Source: Lates calcarifer (Eukaryota > Chordata > Actinopteri > Centropomidae). Taken from it: DNA of 64,000 nt. Location of the stretch: contig NC_066849.1 of NCBI RefSeq assembly GCF_001640805.2, forward strand, positions 21,495,060 to 21,559,059, given 5' to 3'. Positions within the stretch are counted from its first letter, which is position 1. Each line of letters opens with the position of its first letter. Positions 1 to 13,355 of this stretch are shown in pieces. The notes beneath the pieces are model-generated. The model was not told where the DNA came from, made no database searches, and saw only the letters and a program-made list of their open reading frames with translations. The position numbers were made by a program, and so were the translations under genes.

Positions 1-921
1 TTTGAGTCAAATTTATTTATTTAATATAAAGACAATTTCAGCTTCCTTATAAAAGCACTGTTGATCCATATTGGTCGAACCCTTGAGTAAGATCTCATTA
101 TCATTTAAATCCAAGTGGTAATGAGCACACAGTATGTGCCTTAACCTGCTCAGGCACCAGGACACTCCAGCAGCAGTTATACTCTCCGGTAATACCCTTC
201 CACTGTGGTGATTTAATAGCTACTGTTAAGTGTCTCGTCCTTGGTTGTCCTGTGTGCTTTGTTCGCCCGTGGAGTGAGATTAGTGTGAGCTCACCAGTGA
301 AGAAATCATCCCTGAGAAGTGTTGTGGCAGCAGACTAAACTGTGACGATATTCATGACTGAATGAGGCTGAATTGTATCTCGCACTCTGCCATCACATTT
401 GTGTCACATATTTTTGCAGTGTTGGGCAGGACAAATGCCTGTCCGCTTTCTATTAAAATAGTGAACGTGAATTTTCCACCTAATCCTGAGCAATAGAAGA
501 GGTTCATTTTGTTTTTGTCTCAACAGCTTTCACTCTAAAAGCAGCTCAAGCTCATAGCTCAAGCTCACAGCTCTGTATAATATGCACACACACAGAGTTG
601 GTGTGGGAATGAAGTACGAAGGGCAAAAACCTCAATATGCAGAGAGTATGGAAATCTGCTGGGGCGGCAGAAAGTTAGCATCCCATGCCTTCATCCTACA
701 CAAACCACATATTGCATGTGAAGTACCATCACACAAACACACGCACTTGTGCACGCACAAACGCTTTGTGTCTAAGTCATTTTGGCCAGTTACAATGAGA
801 TTCCTGAAGGCTTCAATTTGCACAGTGACTGAAGCCAGGAACCAGACTCAGGAGTCCAATCTGTGTGTGAGCAGATTTACAGAGCAGAGAGGTTATTAGG
901 GGGTATGACTGTGTGGGTGCA

Positions 922-1085
922 TGTGTGTGTGTGTGTGTGAGTGTGTGTGTGTGTGTGTGTGCTGCCTTCTGTTCTTGCCAGTACTGGGCAGGGGATGGAT
1001 GGAAGCCCACCATAACAGCATCTCCTCCCTCTGTACTATGCATGTGTGTGTGTGTGTATGTGTGTGTGTTTGGGGGGGGGGGGGG
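922..1085. repeat. (TG)n microsatellites and a G14 tract
   Basis: (TG)n with one GA break at 922-961, a second (TG)n at 1043-1070, then 14 consecutive G at 1072-1085. These produce spurious Val/Cys or His/Thr frames on both strands. Confidence 0.95.
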
Positions 1086-3486
1086 TGGCGCAACCTTCTC
1101 TTCCCCCTCCCCTGTGCCAATGCTGTGTTCCTCTCCATCTTTCATCATTTAATATGCGACATTCTGCTGTCTGATGACTGTCTCATTCTACAGGCTACAG
1201 AGATCATTGCTGATCTGAAGGCAATTTCAATCCCATTTACAACTGGCAATGCAATCCAACTGCAGTTCAGAGACATTTGATCTTTTTCAGGCAAGAACAC
1301 AAAGACACAAAACTTAGCAGCATGTGTCAAGGTAACAGGTACACTCAGATGTACATAGATATGGCTCTTCAGTACCCTAAACTATAATCTAATATTTCAT
1401 TAATGAATGGATGAGACTTGTGCTTGCTATTGGCAGACATTTAGCATGCAGAACTGTCAGGGAAAGAGTGGGGACTTTGCCTACCAAGGGGAGAAATTGT
1501 CACAATTTTCCCAAATTACACAGGCCTAGTTGTAACCTGAATCTAACATCCCTGCACAGATAGAAAATACATTTCATCTATATTGCAATTCACCTGGGTT
1601 AAATACACCAAAGTGCCTTTTAGAAAATTGCCTTTCTCTACCACCTAAACCACACTGCAATGAAGGTGTAAATAAAATTTCAAAGCACTCTTTTAAAAAG
1701 ATGTCCATAGGTGCCTTTGCCTGCTTTTTGCCGACAGCACTGAGGGAATCAAGAGGCAATTTCAGATCAGTCAGAAGTTAGACACATCTCTTCTTTATAC
1801 CTGTGCACAATCAAACTTCACCTAAGTCTAGAGCACTTGAGAAACAATTTCTGCAATCCATGGGTTGGTTGTGTTTTGAAATGGATTTCAAGAATTAAAA
1901 AAAAAAACAATTTCAATGAATTCATTTACCGATGTAGCAAACTCTACCAAAAATATCATGTTAAATCTGAAATGTTGCAGCATTCCCATTGAACTTGAGT
2001 TATAGTAAAGAACATGTCTTCAAAAGATCTCTGTAGTTGAAAACTAATCTCTCTGTCCATCTGTTTGCCTTGTTAGAAGATTCACAGTGTTCCTTTCAAT
2101 CCCTCATTCACACAGAGATCCCATCCATGTCTACAGTGAATGGTAATCTCCCTACATCTCTGACAGGATGATCTGAAAGTGGAAGTCCAATTATTTCAGA
2201 GGTGAAGAGATTAGATGTGTATTATAAATCCCCTTTCCATCCCTGCGACAAGGTACATTATGGGATAATTCCTCCATTATTTCCCTTAATGCGATATTTA
2301 GATGGTTCTCGAGGCTGACAGCACTCTGGGATTTTTGAGTGAGACGGGAAAGGACTGATTCCTGAGGTTCTGAACATGTGTAGTGTATATGTTATACTGT
2401 GTATACATACACCGGGAACTCTACACTGTTTCATGAGTTCATCAAACACTTATCATAGCTGTATCACATAAAAGGTGTTGTGATACACTGCAGCCAGCAG
2501 CAACCCAGATTAAGGTCAGAACAGCTGTGTGATATATTAGTGTAAAGAAAAGTGATTTTTTTTTTTTTTTTTTGCATGAGTGTGTTTGGATACACCATCG
2601 TTTAAATGTGTGTGTGTACGCAGCCATTAGTAGGCCACTAGGTCCCGCAGGACTAGTTGGAGTCATCGCTATCGTTCATCCCTCTTTTAATGAAAACACA
2701 ACCTGGAATAGATTCAGATGGAGGAGCTTACAATAGCCTGATTTTGACTGCATGGCTAAATCAAGCTTAGTCATTAGCCTGGTTTCTGCTACAGGTCCTA
2801 ACAGAGCTAGTCAGCATTTAATCACCAGCTTCATCTAGCACTACAGTGAAATGATCAAACACAATATTCCTAATGTAATATCAAGCTTTTCTTCTATTAT
2901 TTGCACCAGAACATGACGGAAAAGAGGGAGAGATGCAGTGGAACGAGAGCCAGCCAAAGAAAAGACAGACAGGCGCATAAGCCTTTGAACTCTGCATGCC
3001 CAGGAGGCTGATGGCAGGAGAGAGAACTGCCGTGACCTTGCCTTGGCATTGTGGTGCCCGTCAGCAGAGATCAGTGTCAGTGTATGTGTGTGTGCCTCTA
3101 CCTACAGTCACCACAAAACCCTTCTCACTTACATTTCATGCAGAGAGAAACCAAGCAGCTAACACAGTCCACACATGCTAAAAAGCAGCACACACAGCCC
3201 TCTGTATCCTTGAAATGATTCATCAACATGTCTAAAGGATATATTAAAGCTGCTCTAACTGACATTTTTATATTGACAGTGAATGAAATCTCTTTGTGTA
3301 ATGTAAAAGCGTTTTTGTGTCTATCATGTGTCAAATCCAGAGAACTGGAATGGCACACAGTAGAGCACATACCTCTGCCAAGACTAAACATTCCTACTCA
3401 AGTCTGTGTCACTCTAATACTAGAAAAATCAAAGGCAAAAGGTAGTCTGATAGCATGGCTGAATTACTTGTCATATTCACTCCTTT

Positions 3487-3597
3487 CACTGGATCAGCAC
3501 CAACATTTAATGGGTTTTTCCCTGGCCCGTGCCTCATCCCTCCACCAAGTGTGGTGTAAATCGGTTCTCTACTTTTTACATAATTCTGCTGACAAAT
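3487..3597 (-). repeat. Interspersed repeat, copy A
   Basis: The reverse complement aligns with 39474-39601: both run from tttgtcagcagRattat through a ggtggag.gatg.ggc..gggccaggga stretch to aacccat.aa. A dispersed teleost repeat of unknown family. Confidence 0.6.
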
Positions 3598-6500
3598 AAT
3601 CTAAGAAACAGATATGGGTGAAAACTAAAATTATCATCTGACTCTGCAGTTCCCTTCAGCTCATTGTTTTGGCTTTATGGTCCACAACGTGTGACTCACT
3701 CTCTCCACTCTCATCACCATTTTGATTTAACGCTGAAAACAAAATGCACTGCAGTTACTGTTGACACTAATGTACTGTAAGTTGTATCTGAGGGATGCTT
3801 CTTACTTTGCTTTGCTTTGTACCAACAAACATTTGGCAGACATCAATGGGGATGTCTGAGTCCAAGAAAAACGTGTCTTTTATAGGTTGTTACACTGACA
3901 AAAATTGGACTGAAACAACTTTGGAAATGGATATTGTGTTTGTCATCTTGCTGCCTTTTTCAAATTTAATGCGGGCTGTTGTATCCTCCTGTATGTTCAG
4001 ATGCATCTAAGTTAAACATACAAAACATATTTCTTCCTACTCTTCTTTTGCTTGAGTTCAGGCTATTCATCCATCTTAATTCCTTGGCTACCTGTCTCCC
4101 TGAGCTAATTTATAATGGTAATGTGGCATCGTTTCAATGATCAAGTATGCAGGGAAAAAAAGGCAGCCGGTAATATACACGTCTTACTCACAGGTAAAAA
4201 TGAACAAAGACAACATTATCTGGCAGGGAAACGGATGAGCCATCAGCGTGCTTTATGGGTGGGTGAAGAAATGAGCAGTGACAGCGATATATGCTCTCTG
4301 TTTATGGGTGTCTCAGAGGAGAGGGGAGAAGAAGAGAAGGGGAAAGGAGGGGAAAAGCGATGAGGTGGGGGATGAGCAATGATTAGACATACAGTACAAA
4401 AGGGAGGAGATCATTGTAGGGGGGAGGGGAGTGTATTGCAGGTATCCTAGAAAAAACAATTTGTATCGTATCAAGATCAGTGGGTGATAACGTCTCCTCA
4501 TTTCCCTTCTGCCAGATTTTTACTGTACACCACGCTGTCTCCCTTCCTCCTCTACAAAGATGGAATGGAGAACAAAAGATGAGCGGAGAGAGGAGAGGCA
4601 AACAAGGACGTGGCTCTGATCTCCCATCCTCTTGATTTCTCTGGCAAGATTACAGCTAATAACAAGAACGCATGCCAGATTTGGGAGGCAGGAATAGCTT
4701 CACCACGGTCAGAAATAAGAACCACTGTACCAAAAATAAATGACAGAAACTGTAAATGTACCAGCAACCACTGAGAACAAAGTCAGTTGTACAAATGCAA
4801 GCTTGCATGCACGCTGACACGAAAAATAAGAGCAGGATGACTTACACATAATATCTTCCCAAAGACCATTATTCAAACAAGATGAGTAGGACATCAAACT
4901 TTAATGCTTTCTGTTTGGAAATCAGGTCACTGGAGCAGCAAGAATTAATAGGATACAAAATGGAAAAATACAATAAAAGCATGAAAATAAAGAATAGACA
5001 GGCACCTTATGAACATACAACTGGCCATGTAAACAATGCAACAAGCAACATACAAGAACTACAAAATACATAAAAGAATGTATGTGGTGAGAAAAAGCAC
5101 TAATACTATTTAGTGTGTAGTAGTTAAAAAACTAATATAGGCAAATCATGCACACATCACACACTATATTGACAGTGAAAAAGTTTGTCGATATAGATTC
5201 TAAAAAAACTACATAAGCTTGCATGAACGCACACATACAAATACTAAATTCTGCAGACATGAACTCAAACGGTCCTCACACATGCGTATCCAAGTCAGCA
5301 TACTCTCAGTGCCTTCCCTCCGCCTAAGGGCACTTTACTTTACTCCAGTGGAAATGAAAGTGCATAAACACATTCCTCATTACAACACAAGGGGCGTCTG
5401 GCAAAAATATTCCAATGTTATGCAAGGGAGAGTGCTCAAGGCACGGCACAAGTCTTTGCCGTATGCTAATTCAACATCATTAAATATCATCAATAATGCA
5501 TTTACCTGGAGTTGGTATTACAATGAATTTCATAACTGCTGTGTATAGTGGAGATGAATAATGCATATGCATGATGGGCTGCCGCCGTCTTTTATTGGTA
5601 GGGACATAAAATGACACAGACCTTAAAGTTTTCTCTCTTTTTTTAACAATTTTGTGAAAGAACACAAATCATTCAGCGGTTGTTTTGTTCTACATTTGTT
5701 TCCTAAAATGGTAATGTTTTCGCAGCAAGACACTCATGCATGTATAATGACACAAATCTCGAGTGAAACGACATTAATTCACCATGGTGATGTTACAAGG
5801 AAAACTGCATATGTAAATTGGCTTCTTATGTGTTAAGACAAAATAATTCACATTTACATATAAGCAGTCATTATTCAGGATGTCTATATTCATGATTCAT
5901 CCTGAACATATTTCCCATGTTGAGGTCTTCAATCATCCTGTCAGAATCTAGCCTGTTATCATGACTGACTAGCTATAAATTATGCCTTATGTAATAAACA
6001 TAAAAGATGACTATGCCTGCTAAACAACTATTTTCATTAGGTCGTCTATATCAAGCCCAAAATAACATTGTCAGAGGTCTTGGTTTGTCGGACCAACAGT
6101 CTCACAAAACAAGCAAATTCTCACAACTGTACCAGAAAGACACACTGTATGTACTCTACAAGGTTAGCAGGAGTTCATGGTGATTTTCAAATATAAAAAT
6201 GAATGCAACATTAAAGAGGCGCCCTAAGAATTTTGTATTTCACTTGCACAAAGTTGCTGGCCTTGTGAGAGGCTGACAAAAGGGAAAAGACTGGTTGAAA
6301 GGTTGAAGGATTGGTTGAGTATTGGGTCATGTTTTAGCTGTAGGTGACAATTATATACTCGTTTAAAGTTCCTAAGTTTATCCTAAAGCTAAAAACTCTT
6401 AAGAAGTTGAGAATCGAAGGCAGCCCCCCTTTGAAGACTGATTTCAAACAGACAAATCAATACTGGGAGTTTTTCTCTTGTTCTGGAAGCTTGTCCCACA

Positions 6501-6687
6501 GAGGTAAAAAGTCACAGGGATCAGCCCCATATGTAACTGTCTGTCAGTACCATGCCTTATATCATAGCCCTGCAATGTGGCTGGGATGCAGTAATCCTGT
6601 TTTTATTAAAGGCGAATATAAAAGTAAACTGTCTGAAACAGGTCTAAGCTCTTCTGACAGCAAAGGATTTCATTAGTGCAGCTCACA

Positions 6688-6718
6688 GTGCGTGCGTGCG
6701 TGTGTATGTGTATGCATA

Positions 6719-6750
<32 letters not shown>
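6688..6750. repeat. Compound (TG)n(AG)n microsatellite
   Basis: Interrupted gcgtgcgtgtgtatg, then (TG)5 and (AG)10. Confidence 0.9.
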
Positions 6751-7774
6751 CAATCACACACAAGTTGCTTTTAATGTGCAAAAGTAATTTTTAATCAGCT
6801 AAATTCCAAATATGGTATTTTCACCAATGTCTTCCTTCCAGATCTGTCAGTTATTTTAGTTTGCACTGTTTCTCCATCACTAAAAATAAGAGAATAAGAG
6901 TTTCTAATCACTGTGCAATGTCGAAGGTCATAATGAGAGCTCTTTGCACTTATTCCCTGGCTTTTTGTAGCTAAATTGAGAATTACACATTTTTCTGTAT
7001 CTCTCAGAACTTGCTTAGCATACTTTGATCTTTTCAGGAATCACACCACCACCCACACTCATTCTCCAAGTGTGCACGTGGGAGTGAGATTAAAGCCACA
7101 GTGTGGGACTGAGGGTTCTGGGTGCCTGTTCGTGTGCGAGTTACTACATGAAACAGTTTCAGCTGATCAGTGTAGTCACCATTGTTCCGCTAAGCGTTGA
7201 TGACCACAGAGCCCTGATGTTCAACACAGAAACACTGTTACTTAGAGAGCAGGATGTAGAGGCTGGATTGAACATGACATGTAACTACAGTTGGAATTTT
7301 ATTTTCTGTAAATGATAGAGAAAGTCTTTTCGTGTTATCGGCATAAGCGGGTTCGGTTTGTAGTGATCTAGTCGCCTTTTAAAAACTCCCACTGGGCTCT
7401 GAAAGCAGAAAATGCTGTGTAGGCAGTGGCTGCATGTGAAAGGGACAGTCACTCATATACACAAAAATGCCCAAACACACACGGGTGCATTTTTACACAT
7501 TTACTTGTAGTGGCAAAGAGTGACAAATTCACACACCCACATACAAAAAAATCTAAGCAACGGAACACAAATATACACGTTTTCTGAGGAGGACCACAGG
7601 TGTGCTGGGAGATGTAAGCACACATTGTCTGCAAGTTCATCCTGTGTGCTACAGTGTGTGGTTTCAGCAGGGCAGAGAGGTCTTTGTGTTTCATTTGCTG
7701 CCATTCATCTCCTCATCCCTGGCGAACTGGTATTGGGGTCACTGGCTTCATAAGCCTTCATTCCCAGTTAAAAA

Positions 7775-7826
7775 GGAGGAAGAAGGAAGAGGAAGAGGAG
7801 GAGGAGGAGGAGGAGGAGGAGGAGAG
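7775..7826. repeat. (GGA)n purine tract
   Basis: Pure purine strand of gga/gaa triplets. Read in frame it gives poly-Glu or poly-Gly, or poly-Ser on the other strand, with no gene context. Confidence 0.9.
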
Positions 7827-8650
7827 GGGAGTGAAAAGTAGAGAGTCAGAATATAATGAGAAAGCAAGAGAGACATTCAGGGAAGAGAGAAAGAAAGAAA
7901 CCCCTCCACCGTCCTGTGTGCCAGAGTCATTGTGGTCTGCCCATTGACCAGCAGGACTGCCCACCACTTCAGCTGCTCTTGCGCTGTTTACAGATCTGTG
8001 TCTTGTAAGGCCTGGGAAAAGCCACCAGCTAGGAAAATATTCTGGTAAAACTAGAGGAAAGCCTATTCCCCAAAAAGGTGACTTCAGAAATAACATACTT
8101 TAAAAATCCTGCAAATTTCTACCCATTGAGTGATGGGTTTTACAGGTGACGGGGTTATGTATAATTTTAGGCAAAGTTGGAATAAGTCAGCACATCTTTA
8201 GTGATTGAAATGTAGCATATGAACAAGCTGAGGATTCAGAATTCTGCCTGAAATGGTGCACCTAAAAAAGCTGTCATCGCTAAGAGATTAATGAAGCAAG
8301 AAAGCCATGACTCAACACTGTCACCAGAAAAAGGGATCAGGTTGAGGTGTATGTGGGTGGAAGAAGGAATAATAATTTCATCAACTCCCACTCAAGCAGA
8401 AAAGACCCTGACAGTCAGAAATCTGCAAGGTTGAGATGTCAGGGGTAAATTATAGGAGCCACAATGGCTGCTTAGCAGGAGTTATTTTTATTATCCTGGT
8501 TTGGTGTAGTGCGATGCGTTGTGTGACACACTTTGCTATCAGAGGTCGCATGAACATATACCCTTAATGGAATGGGAAATAACCAATAGGTAAATTGAGG
8601 ATGTGGTTCGTATGTTCAGAGATCACAGTGCTGCACTACCGTAAAACTGT

Positions 8651-9003
8651 TTTAGAGCTGCAGCGATTAGCTGATTAATTAGTCTGTCAACAGAAATTAT
8701 TCAGCAACTATTTTGATAATTGGCTACCTGTTTAGGTTGGATTTAAAATAGAAACATCTGCAGGTTCCAGATTCTTAAATGTGAGAATCTGCTTCATGTT
8801 CTTGTTTTAACATCACAGTAAATTGAATATCTTTTTAGACTGTTGGCTAGACTAAACAAGACATCACATAACATCGCCCCGGGCTCTAGGAAAATAAAAC
8901 AGGACATTTTTGACAATTTTCTGATGTTTTATGAACCAATTAATTGAGAAAATAATCAGCGGATTAATATATAATGAAAGTAATCCTTAGTTGCAGCCTT
9001 AAA
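8651..9003. mobile_element. MITE-like element with inverted ends
   Basis: The ends (tttagagctgcagcgatta and the reverse complement of taatccttagttgcagcctt) form an imperfect terminal inverted repeat. The body has the gattaattagtctgtc/aaaataatcagcggatt arms typical of a common teleost non-autonomous element. No coding capacity. Confidence 0.6.
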
Positions 9004-9045
9004 CCTGTAGTAAATCCAAATTTGGAGAACCAGTGGGCTCACAGT

Positions 9046-9335
9046 GCATTCCATCCATTTTCTACACCCACTTATCCTCTTCAGGGTTGTATCCAGCTGG
9101 AGCCTATCCCAGCATATATGGGGCAAGTACCTTCTGGAGCAATAGCTAGTAAATCACAGAGCTAACATACATAAACTGACAAACACAAACTGATGTTCAT
9201 GCATGAAAGAAAACCGAGCCAGTATGGGAGGACATGCCAACCTAAAATAGAAATGCCCTGGCGAGCATGGTCAGGTTTAAACCCAAGACCTTTTGACTGT
9301 GACGTGATATTGAGCTAATCCGCAACCTGTGATAA
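9046..9335 (-). mobile_element. tRNA-derived SINE, reverse orientation, degenerate
   Basis: Reads as the reverse complement of the same SINE family: the tail ccatccattttctac..cttatcctcttcagg at 9051, then ccagctggagcctatccca, and near 9275-9330 the decayed tRNA-like head with a weak B box. It is older than the copy at 32437. Confidence 0.7.
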
Positions 9336-10736
9336 TGGTGGTTATGGTAATCAGGGGTGGGATTAAAGACAGGATGTTAGGGGATATAGAACCTACTGAA
9401 TCAGCACTGTAAGTAATCCATCCACTCATATTAATTGGATGTTGAAGGAAGACAGGGGAAAAAAATCTACGCATTATTACCTACCTACACTGGTTATAAA
9501 GATGATGGCATAAAGAGCATAAAACTAAAAATCATATTCCATGCAAGGTACCCGTAAGACTGTATTTAGTTGATATATGACAGATATTACAAAAAAGTCC
9601 CACTAACTTGGTTTTCAGTGGGACAGAGCAAACCTTCAAATCATCCAAAGAAGGAGAAACACGTAGGTTTCAAGAATTTTATGCATCAGAAGCAGCACCA
9701 GAGGCAAGAGATTTGTTCTTCCCACCCAACAAACACTTTTAGGCACAAACTATCACCATGTCTGGACTATGACTAAAGCCTCTTCTTCACGGCCACACAA
9801 CGGGCGAAAAAATATGCTAATATTTTTACACAGCCACTCAGTGAATAAATGAATCCATGCATGGCTGAGCGCAGACTGACACCCTGAATATCATCACATC
9901 AGATGGCATGGGCTAAGTGATGTCCTCATGTTAAAATATCCAGACGCTGTTGGGTGTGTGCAATAATAGAGACTGAAAGGCCAGTTTAGGTGCATCGTTC
10001 ATCATTATTACCCGCGACATCTTGTCCAGCTCCATTTCAGAGTGACAGCTCTCCTTAACACATTTCTAAAGAGCTATTCTTCCAAGGTGGTAATGTGCAC
10101 ACACCCCATAAGTGCTGCTATTAAGCGACCAGGAGCACTCTTGTCACATCTATAAACACACTGATATTACTCGTCAAATGTTCACAGACTGCCAGAGGAA
10201 AGGTGGATGCCAGCTTGGCGAACGATGCCACTTTACAGCCACTGAAATTATGAATCTATTATGAATCATTGGAATCTATATATAATGCTTCCAATGGAAC
10301 AACCTCACAGTGCACTAAAGAAATGCACTACTGTACAGCCATTAAACTTACCTCTATAACTGAAACCATAATGTATGGCAGCTCATTAAAGATACATAGG
10401 ATCTATACATAAAGTGTATCTTTAATTGAATGGCTTGCACCATTCTTACACTAAAATGCAGAGTTCACACAGACACAAATCAATAGCCATTCATTTTCTG
10501 TGTGATTCTGACATGTGAGAGTAGAAGGTTTCATATGTTTTCAAGTGGCCAGTTTAATGGACCCAAGAGGCTTAAATAACAGCCAAAAGCACCATATAAA
10601 ATTGATCAGAGTAATGTCTGTGGAAGTATACTGCTGGAAATGCAGGTATGAATATCTTTGGAGGCTCTACCGTATAATGAGATATGGGCATGTATTTTAT
10701 ATATAAACTATGCATTTTGAAGTACGCCTTCATGTT

Positions 10737-10990
10737 AAACGGGCACTCCACCGATTTAATACATGGAGAGTGCTCAGCCTGTGAAAATGGTTGTATAACG
10801 TCATTCTGGGGGGAGCTTTCAAAAGTATAAATAAATAACCTGATGATGTCACAAAGGCTACCTTGGCTTGGAAACTACACTAACCTTCAACAGAAGACCC
10901 ATGTTAGACAGAGGGGGAGTGGGGTTTTAACAGGCAGGTATTGTCAGAAGTGCAAGAACCAGTATTTGACCAATAGTATACATGAATAAA
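10737..10990. repeat. Interspersed repeat
   Basis: The stretch gggcactccaccgattta..ggttgtataacgtcattctgggg..gagctttcaaaagtataaata..gatgatgtcaca..cttggaaactac matches a dispersed teleost repeat I recall. The family is unknown and boundaries approximate. Confidence 0.45.
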
Positions 10991-12749
10991 TAAATAAAAT
11001 AAAACTTTTCTTCTACTTTAGGACTACTAGAATACACACAGGAAAAAAACCCAATTGGACAAACAATCAGTAATGACACTGTAAAAGAAACTTCTGTACT
11101 CTACAACGACAGAAATTGAATTTCCCAGCAGAGCTTTTGGACAGTCATGACAATTAGAGGTATGCCTTCACTTTGCCAGCAGTGGGGGAGGCGAACAATT
11201 CAATTGATCCTTTTTCATAATTAATTGCTGCTGAACAAAGGAGCCAACAAATGGCAGTAATCCACAGGAGACAAGGAGTTAAATATGCCCTAAAGATATG
11301 TGAGCGCACAAGTGTGTGCAACTGGAATGGTGTGTGAGCTTGACGCATGTGTCTTTAACATAGTAGTGAAGATGTTATTTACCCATTACTTCATTCATCA
11401 ATGACCTACTTCTGCTCTGCCAATTAAACACCAAAACAACAAAATTTCTGTATCTTCCATTAGAAAGAAACACGTTGAATACTGTCACTGATATCATTTC
11501 AAAACCTGGAATACTCAAATGTGGATTTTAAAGTATGTTAGATGAAGAGAGAGCAGGTGAAACTGGTAGAGAGGACGATGTAGAGAAGAAGGGGAAATAA
11601 GACAGATCAGGGACAATAGAAGAAAGAAGAGCAGAAGTAGAACTAAGTTGAGGATAAATATGAGGGAAATGAGCGGGGTCTGAGATGTATCCAGCGCCTA
11701 GAGGACAGAAAAGGATGACAGGATCAAACGGTGCAAATACCGAGCAGGAGGTGAGCCTTCACACTGGATATATAGAAGCAGGAACAACAGCTCCTGTGAT
11801 TCAACTAATACCGAGTCTACGGATGCGTTACTGTACATCTCAAGGAGCAAACAGAGGCCACAAGCAGCGAATGTAACCCCCACCCCCGCTCACTGTACAG
11901 TCATGAAGAAAGTGGGTGCGAGGTAGGATGGCAACCATGGCAGAGAGATAGAGATCATTTACACCTCATCACCTGCTCATCCCCTCTCTCTCTCTGTCAC
12001 TCCCCCTCTTCTCCATACACCCTCCCTCTCCACAGGCTTGGTGATAAGTCATTATGGCAGACCATACTTGGGTAATTGGGGCAGCAGGGAAGGAGAGGAA
12101 AGTAGGGATGGCACTGTGACCTGCATTTCTTTCCATCTCTTGAAACCCATTAGCCACAGAGAGCTTTTAACTGCCTGTTGTATTTCCTGCACTTATATTT
12201 AGATTTCATAAATGCAGATATTTCATAGCATAATGACTGTAATCCTGCCAGTGAAGCATCCTCAGGGGCTTGGAGTCTCGGTTTGTACACTATGAGAATA
12301 GACAGCATACAAATGCGTGCCATTGCAGGGGGCCATTAAGGCCTTGCATTTCAGATGCATATTCATACAGCAGTACAAGTCCCACTTTTTAGGCATTTGC
12401 AGTGCTACATTCATTCCTACAGTCCAAAACATTGTTGGCAAGACTTACTAAACCTTTTTATGCCACATTTCTGATGCAATTTGCATCCATTTTGTTTTGC
12501 TTAATTGTAATATATTGCAACACGGATTCACATTTCAAATGTTTTGTAATTTCAGTGCTGACGCAATCAATACAACAAAGTCCAGACTGTCAACAAGACA
12601 ACAGTTTAGCCGCATTATGTAAACTGCTTTATTTGGTAAAATGGAAATTGAGCACAACCTAAAATACTGCCCACAACTAGGGCAGGAAAAAAATGTCAAA
12701 TAAGAACTGAATCTGAAACAATTCACTGCAGTTTGGATAACACATTTTC

Positions 12750-13060
12750 CAATCGGCTGTTATTTCTCTTCCAAATAAGTGAGAATGTGCCTATCCAATA
12801 CACCAGCTGGGTATCAGCATCAATACTGACATTACTGAGTCTTTGTCAATGTGACTGACAAAAAAAAGTCTGTTTCACTTACATTAATCAGTTCAGTCAG
12901 TGTGACACTGACTCAGTCTAAGTGGTGAGGTACACCCATTTTAAATCTGGGAAAAAGAATGAACTAGTATTGGATCAATATTTGGTATTAGTAGATACTC
13001 TGAGCTGAGGTATTGGGACTGATATTGGGAGAGAAAATCCTGGATTGGTGTTTCCCTACA
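12750..13060. mobile_element. Decayed MITE-like element
   Basis: The right end (gtattgggactgatattgggag..ttggtgtttcccta) resembles a common teleost hAT-type non-autonomous terminus, and a related ggtatcagcatcaatactg stretch lies at the left. Family assignment is from memory and the boundaries are rough. Confidence 0.4.
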
Positions 13061-13325
13061 AACAAGTCTGGCTAACTTGGGGGTTTGTCCAAAACCTGTA
13101 AGATCATATTACTGCTAAAGCTTCTTGTCTCAGAAACAGACCTGAAGAGAATTAATCTGTACAAGAACTTTAATCTTCAGTCTCTATTCTTGTTTTTACT
13201 ATATTCAGTCTTGTTAGTTGTTGTGTAAAATTCACCCTTAAATTGTATTTGTGTTGACCTACCCTTATCTATCTTGCCTTTTTGGAATGCCAGCACTATG
13301 GGGATAACAGCATGCAGTTCCAGAC

Positions 13326-13355
13326 AGTCTCTCCTGGAAGAGTCTCTCCTGGAAG
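13326..13355 (+). repeat. 15 bp tandem duplication
   Basis: agtctctcctggaag occurs twice in immediate succession. Confidence 0.95.

Larger units (their letters stand above)
1..8650. other. Intronic segment
   Basis: Apart from the microsatellites and repeat copy A noted separately, this holds unique AT-rich sequence, a T18 tract (2556-2573) and GA-rich stretches near 4315-4440. Near 6050-6140 a weak gtttgtcggaccaacagtctcaca stretch may be another remnant of the MITE-like family at 28055. I see no gene. Confidence 0.5.

Noticed and set aside
7654..8096. Poly-Glu, poly-Gly and poly-Ser open frames
   Set aside because: Translations of the (GGA)n tract in different frames.
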